NCBI RefSeq assembly: GCF_932526225.1
Contig: NC_064034.1
Coordinates: forward strand, 8,666,001 to 8,730,000
Origin: Nematostella vectensis
Lineage: Eukaryota > Cnidaria > Anthozoa > Actiniaria > Edwardsiidae
DNA: 64,000 nucleotides
Reading direction: 5' to 3'
The notes beneath the pieces are model-generated. The model made no database searches. It saw nothing but the letters and a program-made list of their open reading frames with translations, and had not been told where the DNA came from. Below, piece by piece: positions 34,933-43,360 of this stretch (position 1 is its first letter; each line of letters opens with the position of its first letter). The position numbers and the translations under genes are program-made.

Positions 34933-37900
34933 TCAGCGCTTGTGCCTTCTATTGCAGCTAAGGCACGTGAGTCTGACATTTGTAGTGACCCTGACTGTCG
35001 TCTAGCCGGTCGATACTGAAGCATTGGGGATGACTCTTGGTTTATCCCTGAAGCAGAAGCTGAGTGCCACAGACCGTGCACTTCTTTTCCGCGTTAGCAA
35101 TCATGCCGAGTACGTGGTCTACCGTCAGAACGTGGTGCGGTCCCGTGTACTTTGTGCGACCCTTTCGCCTGTCGTCTATAGCGTATCGCTTGATTCGCGC
35201 TATAATAAGCTCTTCACTGGGCGTAGCCTGCAGTCCTGTGGGAACCAAGGCACCGGGGGTGTTATCGGGGGGGATCACGCGGATTATCTTGTCGGCTCGC
35301 CGCACGCGGGAGATGCCGGTGTATACAGCATTCGTAATCCAGCCCTCTAAGCTGTGGTCTATGATAAACAAACGTCTTGGAGTCTGGATAGTCTTGCCCT
35401 GCACCCGGTGGACTGTCCCCCAGCCCGCGTATTTCCACTCGAGGGGGAGCCCGTTAAGGACCGCGTCGAGAGAAACCTCGACTACCGTGCCTTTGTACGC
35501 GTCGACCTTCCCACCCCTTTTGCCTGGCATGGGCACAGGCCGCCCTTGCTTGCGATAACGATGCGCGACGCTAGGATCGCGGTCAAAGCGGATGGTTGCT
35601 GGCAATCGGGGGTAGTTTTTCCTGTGGTGCTCTACCAATCGCTGCTGAACAAGAGCCCCCATCTTGTTGGTGGAGCACACCCACATATCGCTTGGGTGGG
35701 CCTGCTCGATCGCCGCGTCGAACGCCACCCCATCCCACTCCTCTCGAAACACCTCAAACTGTTGGGAATCTGGCTGACACCAAATCCGGCCCTTTATGTC
35801 GTGGAGCCTGGAGGAGGGCGCGGCAGAGCCGCAGTCGCATGTACTGTACGGCTTTCCGCAGTCTTCACACAGGCAGCGGTAGTCGGACTCGAACCAGCGG
35901 ATGTTCCCTTGTGCCCACTCCTTGAGCATATCGTGAGGCCCCTCTTTATCTCCCCAGGGCGGGACTTGCCCATAGTCGCCACAACACACTACCTGACACG
36001 GCCGCGTGGTGAGATACCCTAGGATGGCGCGTAGCACTTTAGTCTGTACCTTACAGCACTCGTCAATGATGATTACTTCTGCGAGACGGTCGAGTTTGTG
36101 CCCCAGCTCGGAAGGTCTCCACTCCTCTATCGGCTTCTCCGCTGGTATGCAGAGGTAGTGGTGGTAGGTTTGAGCCTTCACCGCGAGGTGCGGGTTGTTG
36201 CGATGGTCGTGGGCGAGGTCGTTCTCGGGGGTGAGCACCACAACGTTGCGGCCGCGGAACATGCTCACCGCCCACTCGGTCTTCCCCGATCCTCCTTGGC
36301 CGGCTAGATACATCTTTGCAGAGGTTGCGGCCACTAGATCGCACGGCAGACTCGGCGCAGTGCTCGGCTCCCTAGCCAAGCTCCCCGACTTTTTCGGACC
36401 CCAAGCCGCTTCGGGTCGCCACTCGTACCCAGGCTTCTTGTGGCGCCACTCTTCATCCTCGGATTTCGCTCCACGAGCTTTACACCACTGGGCACCGCCT
36501 TTGCGTATATGGCATCTGTGCACACTCGGAGGACGTCTTCGCGAGGGATCCGCCTCAACATGCGTCGCAACGCTATGTTTGTGTACGTCAAGACGAAGGC
36601 CCTGATATGGTACCATTGTGATCGCCGGACACCGTCTTTGTAATGGATCAGATGAGCCCCGTCGGCATGCTCGAAGTTGAGTAAGTGGTCGGTGCCCGCA
36701 AGGAGGTTTGTCAGATACGCGGCTTCTTCACGGTCGCGGACTACGATCGAGGACTCGTCGCCATGGCAAGCGCACTTGCCTACGAAACGGACAGCGAGAT
36801 CTCGACCCTCAGGATACTGCGAGTCTCCGCCGCCGGGGCGGCACGCGATGGAGTGGGGGAACTTAATGGAGTCCTTTTTTCCGACGCTATACAACACCTC
36901 CCTCGCCATGGCCATGACGAGGTCACCCGACTCTAACAGGTCCTTCAGCTCTGGCGTGGTGATCCAGCCCTCGTTTTGCTCCAAGTTCTGCCCCACCCTC
37001 CCAGAAGTGAAGGGGTGGCAGGCCTCAGAGAACCCCCACTCGGTCAGCTGAATGGCCCCGGTTAGTTGAAGAACCTCGCTCAATGGCCGTCCCACAACAT
37101 TCGCGATACGATACACGTTCGTAGGGAAGCCGTATTTCCGTACCAAATCGATGGCGTCCGAGGCGCCGCCGAAGACACTGTCCTCGCATCCTAGGTACGC
37201 TGCACGCATGTCGATGTGCGCATGAGGCTGCGCCCCTAAGTTTTCCTTGCTATTCCACACTTTGGACTCAACCTGCGCCGCTCGCCAGACGTCCCTGTAT
37301 TTAAGAGGCGTTGGCCTGATGTTCTCTCTTTGGGTCCACTTCTTGAAGCGATACCCTATTGCACCGCCCATCGAGTGCGTAGCTTCGGTGTACTCTTGGT
37401 AGGCTGGGTCCATTGATGATCATATCCTGTCTCGTCTGTAAACGCCCTGTCGATAGCTCCTCCGTCCTGTCCCGATCGGTACAGTTTGCCTTCGTGCGTG
37501 ACTATAACACGCCCACACAGCCAGATCCTCGTGCTTCTGGGGATCGCTCTGTTTATAAAGCGAATGAGCATCTCTCGCACCTTTGCCTCGCGCGTTTTTG
37601 TGGCGGCACTGGTAGCGCGAAGCGATGCCTTCTCCTGACATAACGAACGAAGCTCCCTCTCAGCCTCGAAGTCTAGGCCGTGGACGCTCGCGATCGCAGG
37701 TGGTTCAGTCGGAAGCTCCGCCCAGGCGTGGTTATTGTGGCAAGGGATGCGGATTTGTGTGTACCCCCTCTTGTACTTCCCCGAGTCCCACATAACGTTG
37801 CCCAGGGCGTCCACGGCTACCAGCTTTATCTCGAGCTTCTTTTTCATCTCAAAGAGGTCTTCTTTGGTGCATCCCGTAGTGGCCAGCTTCTTGTCACATC

Positions 37901-38758
37901 GCTCGAGGATCTTGCCTCGTGTCTTGGTTAGACCAAGGGAGCGCGAGGTGCCGCGGTTCCTCAAGAAGTCGGCAACATAGCTCACAACACAGTTAGCGAA
38001 GGCGTCACTCCCCTCCCGCTCAAACTTGGCCCAGGCTCCCCATTTTGCTCAGGTAAAGGGCGAAGCTCGTATCTCACGTAGACGAGGTACTCTCGCCCTT
38101 TCCCCCAAATACCCGCATCGATGCCTTCCAGGGCGCCGACTGCGATTTGGTCCCCCCTTTTGACTAACGACCCACCAATCTTGTGCTCCGAGCGCCCTTC
38201 CTCCCCCGTGATTGGCGCCAATGGCTCTGCGGAGGCCTTACCAACGACCGTGAAGAGTCCGTAACGCCGGTCGGGGTCTACCATCTCGAGCACCAGCGGC
38301 AGCACTGCGTTCGCCCTCAGAGACTCTCGCTCGTGCGAGACCCACCACACCGAGCCGTCGTCATTAATATCAGGCCCCCGCATAACCGGCTTTAGAGCAA
38401 TGACACCTGCTCCACCAAGATCTCGCATCACCTGGTAAACACCGGCGCTTACGTCTTGGCCCCGAAGAGTGGCATCCACGCTTGGGAACCGAAGATGGGC
38501 GCCGCCGACGAAGAGAGAATAGTACTCATCGGGGCCTAAGCCCTCTGGGCCGCTTTGCCGCCGTTCCAGCAGCAATGGGTCGAACTCGCGCCAGACTTCC
38601 TCTGGTCGCGAGCTCGCCGGCATGAGTGGCTTAAGCAGCTTGCGCTTGGCATCCTCGGGGATGCCCTCGTCCAGGATGTTCTGGACCAGCCCTGCCAGTA
38701 CGGCGGGCGCCTCTTTGTCAGGCATGCTATTGAGAATCTCCTCTATATAAGCGTCCAT
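34933..38758 (-). pseudogene. Fused family-B-like DNA polymerase, SF1 helicase and HNH nuclease, frameshifted
   Basis: Four minus-strand open stretches (38,758-37,982; 37,985-37,356; 37,413-36,334; 36,616-35,042) follow each other with small overlaps and appear to be one gene of about 1,250 codons. Residual order: an N-terminal region of unknown role; a segment containing DSGKYKRGYTQIRI; a polymerase palm with HIDMRAAYLG (motif A-like Asp) and RVCTDAIYA (motif C-like Thr-Asp); an SF1 helicase with GQGGSGKTEWA, IIIDECC, CCGDYGQVPPW, VHRVQGKT and YTGISRVRRA; and an HNH-type end beginning CTVCG. Frame changes lie near 38,040, near 37,400, near 36,450-36,600, and twice after 35,042. The HNH end uses two further frames before TGA at 34,935-34,933. 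The helicase stretch itself is open. Confidence 0.8.
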
Positions 38759-39166
38759 GTTTGGGTATACCTTGTGCCACCCAGTCTCTAATTGCCCGTA
38801 TCGCGGGCTGCGATGCCAGACAGGACGAGTGTTTGGGTATGCCTTGTGCCACCCAGTCTCTAATTGCCCGTATCACAGCCGGTGGGACGAGTGTTTGGGT
38901 ACGCCTTGTGCCACCCAGCCTCTAATTGCCCGTATCACAGCCGGCGGGGCGAGTGTTTGGGTATGCCTTGTGCCACCCAGTCTCTAATTGCCCGTATCGC
39001 GGGCTGCGATGCCAGACAGGACGAGTGTTTGGGTATGTCTTGTGCCACCCAGTCTCTAATTGCCCGCATCGCGGGCTGCGATGTCGGACAGGACGAGTGT
39101 TTGGGTACGTCTTGTGCCACCCAGTCTCTTGCCCGTATCGCGGGCTGCGATGTCAGACAGGACGAG
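38758..39166. repeat. Six-unit tandem array of 72- and 62-bp repeats
   Basis: Units start TGTTTGGGTA at 38,758, 38,830, 38,892, 38,954, 39,026 and 39,098. Four carry a GGGCTGCGATG(C/T)C-AGACAGG ending (about 72 bp) and two a shorter CACAGCCGG ending (62 bp). The first unit begins at the polymerase ATG (38,758), so the array fills the spacer between that gene and the zinc-finger gene. It could act in transcription or replication, or be a byproduct of slippage. Confidence 0.9.
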
Positions 39167-39415
39167 TGGGAACCATTTCCGAGCGCGCCTCTCGATGCCG
39201 CGCATCCTCTGCCCTTCACGATTCGCTCCGCAGGGGCGGCACAACCGCGTCTCCGACTGCGTCCCTATGTCGGAGACCCTGCACGGCATGGGGAGGGGGC
39301 TGCCCTTACGGAGCCTTTGGAGGTGCACCTTGCAGTATGTGTCCATGCACCTCTGGCCGGACGTGTTTGCATGGCCGACCTTTAGCCACCCGCAGTAATC
39401 TTTTCCGCACTTCAT
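39056..39415 (-). CDS. Cys-rich putative zinc-binding protein of the element, 119 aa
   Basis: The first ATG of the frame is at 39,415 and opens MKCGKDYCGWLKVGHAN. Cys/His spacing (CGKDYC, QRCMDTYCKVHLQRL, MPCRV, RLCRPCG) suggests a compact zinc-binding fold, one or two treble-clef or ribbon units. A basic region follows. The C-terminal ~35 residues (LVLSDIAARD twice) are encoded by the tandem array, so the original C-terminus was probably altered by repeat growth. It lies between the right TIR and the polymerase, on the same strand as the polymerase. A regulatory or nucleic-acid-binding role is inference. Confidence 0.5.
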   Translation of the reverse strand: MKCGKDYCGWLKVGHANTSGQRCMDTYCKVHLQRLRKGSPLPMPCRVSDIGTQSETRLCRPCGANREGQRMRGIERRARKWFPLVLSDIAARDTGKRLGGTRRTQTLVLSDIAARDAGN

Positions 39416-39429
39416 CCTTCGAACGCTCG

Positions 39430-39825
39430 GTATACCACAGGACAGACAGAGGTCTAATTGCAAGGTTCCCACTCGTTTCTATGAAAGGCCCCAGTCCCGC
39501 TGCTGTCGATAGACAGCGGATTAATGATTGCTAATCACTGCTAATCACTCATCTACGCGGAGTGTGTTTTGCGTAGACTTACCTCTGCTAAGTATCCATC
39601 TACGCGAAGTGGTCCCGACGTAGATTAATAACCAGCGATGATTAATCTACGCGAAACGCGTTTCGGTGTCACTGAAAGTCCCCAGCCTGGAATGGGGTTG
39701 GGGGGTCGGAGGGGCGCTGGGCCCCTCCCAGGCCTAAGACGGGGCTGGGAGGCCCGGAGGGGCGATTCGCGCCTCCCACTCGTTTCACTGAAAGTCCCCA
39801 TCCAGTCCCCCCCCCCCCCCCCCCC
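39430..39825. repeat. Right terminal inverted repeat
   Basis: It is the reverse complement of the left TIR from GTATAC to the terminal C run. Differences include a 4-bp insertion next to the terminal tract (CCAT in AGTCCCCATCC), a 3-bp-scale change near ATTGCTAATCACTGC and a mismatch that spoils the perfect palindrome (39,620-39,650). The terminal homopolymer is longer here than at the left end. Confidence 0.95.
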
Positions 39826-39831
39826 CCTTGA
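39826..39831. repeat. Target-site duplication, right (CCTTGA)
   Basis: CCTTGA follows the terminal C run and continues into AAAAGGCATAACACAG, the same sequence that follows the single CCTTGA in the empty paralogous site. Because the TIR ends in C, the exact base boundary is ambiguous by a base or two. Confidence 0.9.
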
Positions 39832-40061
39832 AAAAGGCATAACACAGCATGAGATAGTGGTATGGGTTTCTTTGGGTTAGAACAAACATACTTAAAAATC
39901 TCAAGCTTCCAATCAGTGACTTTAGCTAAGAAAACATACGACGCTTGTTAGCAGGGAACAAAAAAAGAGTTACATTCCCGACTTTGTGTCTGGCTTTCTC
40001 CACATGTGGGGCTCCTGTGGTTGATTCTTCACCAAGCCCTTCATTTTTTTTCTCGTCCAAC

Positions 40062-41137
40062 ATGGCGGATGACCTTAAATTGTATCCTTTATCTTCTTTG
40101 CTTGAGCCCAATGCACCCTGATTTCTATTCTATTATATTTTTATAGAGATTGCAAATTCTTTAGCAATGATCTAGCGTGTTTAGTTATAATTTCTGTCTT
40201 GTCATGTTTTATTCTGAACGAGACTCCAGAGATCTTTCTGTGCCGTTTGGCTGTTCGGAAGAAGCTTTGATCGCGTGTAGGTCGCTTTCTGTGGATCCTG
40301 AACCGAAACGAGGATGTGTCAAGAAGGAGATATCTGTCGCTGGTAACATCCTCAATGTTTAAGTGTTTATCAGTAATAATGAAATATTGCTACAAGAAGA
40401 AGGCTGAAGAAAGCAGAACCAGCATGTTCTAGTGCAGGGGTGAATGGAATAACTTATTTCCATTCTAATCTACTTAAAAATATAATTTATTATATATTAT
40501 CTGACCATTGTTTCATGTATAACAGAACAAAAAAGTATCTATCCGTATGTGCCAATGTTAAAACAAGATTTTGAACTTTTTCTCAATCTAATTTTCTTGA
40601 AAATATCCAATACATTTACTGTATTCTCCCGTATTAGCTATCTGGTACTTCTGATACATTCACTGTATTTTCTCATGTTTTTTTAAAGCTATGGATAGGT
40701 GCAAGATATTTGAATGTGTCATGAAGGATAGTTCAAATAAGCACATATTTCGAGTTATTTTTGTTTAGAGTCATTCAAGTGTAAATGACTATGAATTAGG
40801 TTTAAATTCAAGGGAAAAACAAACTCAGTATGAGTTATCAAGGAATTCAAGTTATCCAATTTGAGTTTGAGCGGATTCAAGTTTTTACATTAAGACATTT
40901 GTTGTTAATGTATGATCAATTGTGACAATAAATAATGAAACAGTAATTGAATTCTCTCTATTTATTTCTTTCATATTTGTTAACGTGGACTTTTTTACTG
41001 AATTTGCCAGATCCTTGACTGCTAAAGAAGCAAGAACTCTTAGGGTATCAGCTAACTCCTTCATGGATCATTTGATTCTTGTTACAAAGACTATCCAGGA
41101 GTTTGGTCCACCTTTGGAAGATACCAAATCCAGCTAA
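40062..41137 (+). pseudogene. LAGE3: LAGE3/Pcc1 (KEOPS subunit) copy 1, splice donor lost
   Basis: The gene corresponds exon by exon to the intact copy at 47,831-48,906: exon 1 at 40,062-40,081, exon 2 at 40,230-40,358 and exon 3 at 41,011-41,137. At the exon 2 donor the intact copy has GTAAGT; here it is TTAAGT at 40,359. Reading on gives an immediate stop (TAA at 40,360-40,362). An upstream GT at 40,357 would shift the frame of exon 3. Unless an unseen splice is used, exon 3, which holds the second half of the Pcc1 fold, cannot be joined. Exon coding text is otherwise nearly identical to copy 2. An AATAAA lies at 41,315. Confidence 0.75.
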
Positions 41138-42608
41138 TCACAAGAAAGAACTACCACCAAAGCAAGTGTACCTAAATATAACTACCTAAAGGCTATCACA
41201 CGTCTTTTATCATACACTTAGAACTGCCACTGGGCTTTGTACTATCTATAGGACACTTGCGGACCCAGTACTTGGATAGAGGGGTGAGTCAGGTGAAGTG
41301 CAGATAGTACAGTCAATAAAGCTATTATAAGTGCCTGTCACAAGGTAAAAGAAAAGTAGTAATGACTTCAGGTGGCTGGTTACAAGAATGGGCTCTTCTA
41401 GTCAACAATTCCCTCTGGTTGCTTATTCATACTCTGCAGCCTAAAGTTAGTGTTCTACCTGTTGTTGAAATGGTTTGCAAAGTCATACAGCGGAATCCTG
41501 GCTTAGGACAACCACTGAATGATGACGCCTCATTTTTCAAGTCCCAATGACATTAAATACATTTTCTTTAAATGTTTACCCCTTAATAAGGAATTTCGTT
41601 ATGGAGGATGGTATTGTAGGTTCCTGAAGGTGCCCTAACACGGTTTTACTGTAGCTCGTGCATTACCATTAAAGAGATGTCAGTTCACTTGTTATATAAA
41701 TCACACTCAAACAAAATACACAAACGTTACCAGCTGGTCTTTCAAAAAAAAAAAATGGTTGTGGTCACCTATGGTGTACTTATTTACAAGAAGAGCAATT
41801 TATTATAGAGCTAGAACAACAGCTAAAATAGAGTTCACGAATGGATTTTATGCACCAGTAGCTCAAACAATGGCTTGATGGAGACAAACACTTCTTGGCA
41901 CCAGTACTGTGTGTTTTTGTCTCATTTTTTATATGTGTTTTGATAGATAGAAAGCATAGTTTCTCATTTTTTTCATTGCACAAATCTTTAGCGCAAAAAT
42001 AACAAGTTTACTACCCATCAAATAATTTTCATCAGTTTCATTAGTACCAAGTGTACGTGTTATTTAAAGCACTTTAGAAATAATTTATTGGTTTGCCTTT
42101 GAGCATTTCCTAAACTTGTCTGTTTGCATGACGTCACAAGACGATGACGTCTAAACAATGGGCCGAGTTTTCTTGTTTCTCTGATAAGACAAAATCCTAA
42201 TCATTCGAACAGTTCCCACATACGAGAACTTTAATTTTTATCGCTATTTAATTTCATTATTGAGTGATAATTTTAAATTTCATCCCAGAAAGGGACATAA
42301 ATATGTTTCTGAATGTTGTTCTGTTGCAACATAATTATATTATCCTTTATGATCTGTTAGCTGTCAGTCAGAAGCAAGTTCAGCCAATCAATGTACATAT
42401 CAAAACATATCTAATCCATTTCTACGCTGACGCGTTTTGGTGAACGTTTACGTATTCTCGTTTAGTACAGGCACGTTTTGGAGCGGTGTGGGTGTGGCTT
42501 AATAAGGTAATCGACAGACGTGGGCCGGAGTAAGGTTCCCAAAAATATTTTGATTTCAAGAGGCTTTCTCTTTTGTCTTACCGCTGTTATATAACCACGG
42601 GTAATTAT
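41138..42608. other. 3' flank of LAGE3 copy 1, no recognised gene
   Basis: A 62-codon plus-strand frame at 41,362-41,550 is kept in the second copy (49,132-49,320) with two residue changes, but recent duplication alone explains that. A consensus CRE-like palindrome TGACGTCA lies at 42,129-42,136 (repeated at 49,903-49,910), close to a second GACGTC. Nothing else was identified. Confidence 0.5.
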
Positions 42609-42738
42609 CATGTGGCAAATACTATTGGTGAGTAAGAGCGCTGGTGGACATTTTCTGATGCACCAGTATGTGTTCTTGTACCCTCTTTATTCATCCACAC
42701 ATATGATAATTAAAATGGTAAAAGGCATTCAAATCACA
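42609..42738. other. Templated filler at the tandem-duplication junction
   Basis: This segment, from CATGTGGCAAATACT to CATTCAAATCAC, matches 17,031-17,160 with few differences. It is absent from the right end of copy 2, where unduplicated flank (TATTCCCATGG) follows instead. CAC is shared at the join to copy 2, consistent with microhomology. Confidence 0.85.
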
Positions 42739-43194
42739 CACTGACTTTGGATGGAAATTCGCATTTTCAAACATGATCTTTAAATTCTTATTTCATCTCT
42801 CTAATGTTCAAATATACTTGACTTAATAATAATTGACAATAATAATAATTGACTCAAAAGAAGATCTACAAACTTATATTGCTCTAAACTTAAAAATTGA
42901 GATTCTAGGGAAGAAAGTTTGAAAGGTTGGACTGGTGCACCTGCGTGGCGGGTGAGGTAAAGGTTCATCTTGTCAAAAGCTTGGCCCGAGTGTTGATTGG
43001 ATTGGACAAAATACAAAAAAGAAAGCGTGATTTGAGACCACGTGCAAATTGACCTTAAATAGTATTTAGGCTTACTTAAGAAAATGTACATCAATAAATG
43101 AAAGGAATGGGCAGCAGCTTAAAAAAAAAACATATCTATAAAACTAATAAATTCAAACAAAGCGTTAGTACAATGTGTCCAGCAACGCGTAAAA

Positions 43195-43332
43195 ATGGAG
43201 TCGCATCACAACTCTGCACGCCCGAATAGTGCGAAACAACACAAGGCTTTAGAAAAAAAACGCAATGAAGCGTCTTATTCAAATCTACGAAAACTTGATC
43301 AAAAGCTGAAAAAGGCATCCACAAAAATGTAG
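43195..43332 (+). CDS. Possible upstream ORF of CLN3-like copy 2 (45 codons)
   Basis: This is the counterpart of the 61-codon leader frame in copy 1. The upstream ATG is ATA here, so translation could begin only at the internal ATG at 43,195. It ends 28 bp before the CLN3-like ATG. Its significance is uncertain. Confidence 0.25.
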   Translation: MESHHNSARPNSAKQHKALEKKRNEASYSNLRKLDQKLKKASTKM

Positions 43333-43360
43333 AGAGTAGAGTGTCGAAGTGAGCAAAAAG

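Larger units (their letters stand above)
27369..39825. mobile_element. Polinton/Maverick-like (adintovirus-like) viral element, 12,457 bp
   Basis: Both ends are fixed by TIRs, a 6-bp target duplication and an exact empty site in the paralogous segment. Genes in order: two membrane-type minus-strand genes (27.9-29.5 kb); plus-strand capsid-type gene, packaging ATPase, four small genes and integrase (29.6-34.9 kb); minus-strand polymerase-helicase-HNH gene (34.9-38.8 kb), a tandem array and a zinc-finger gene (to 39.4 kb). G+C content is clearly higher than in the flanks. Integrase, family-B polymerase, A32-type ATPase and capsid genes are the diagnostic Polinton set. The element is shorter than typical 15-20 kb Polintons and its polymerase is fused to a helicase and nuclease. 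Stops and frameshifts in several genes show that it is not intact. Confidence 0.9.
21197..42608. repeat. Segmental tandem duplication, copy 1 (carries the viral element)
   Basis: Sequence from CACTGACTTTGGATGG (21,197) to GTAATTAT (42,608) matches 42,739-50,383 almost throughout. Copy 1 is longer because it contains the 12.5-kb viral element, a LINE fragment (about 26,971-27,285) and about 1 kb of extra sequence around 24.4-25.4 kb. Protein-coding parts differ by only a few per cent. Both copies carry one CLN3-like and one LAGE3 gene. Confidence 0.92.

Noticed and set aside
35064-36022. Long plus-strand frames opposite the helicase
   Set aside because: They are shadows of the G+C-rich minus-strand helicase gene, which has clear motifs.
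38757-39534. Plus-strand frames reading periodic CLGMPCATQSLIARI-type peptides
   Set aside because: They are translations of the tandem array next to the polymerase; the minus-strand zinc-finger frame explains the rest.
39926-40111. 61-codon minus-strand frame antisense to LAGE3 exon 1, also at 47,695-47,880
   Set aside because: Conservation is explained by the recent duplication, and it overlaps the LAGE3 leader and first exon on the other strand.
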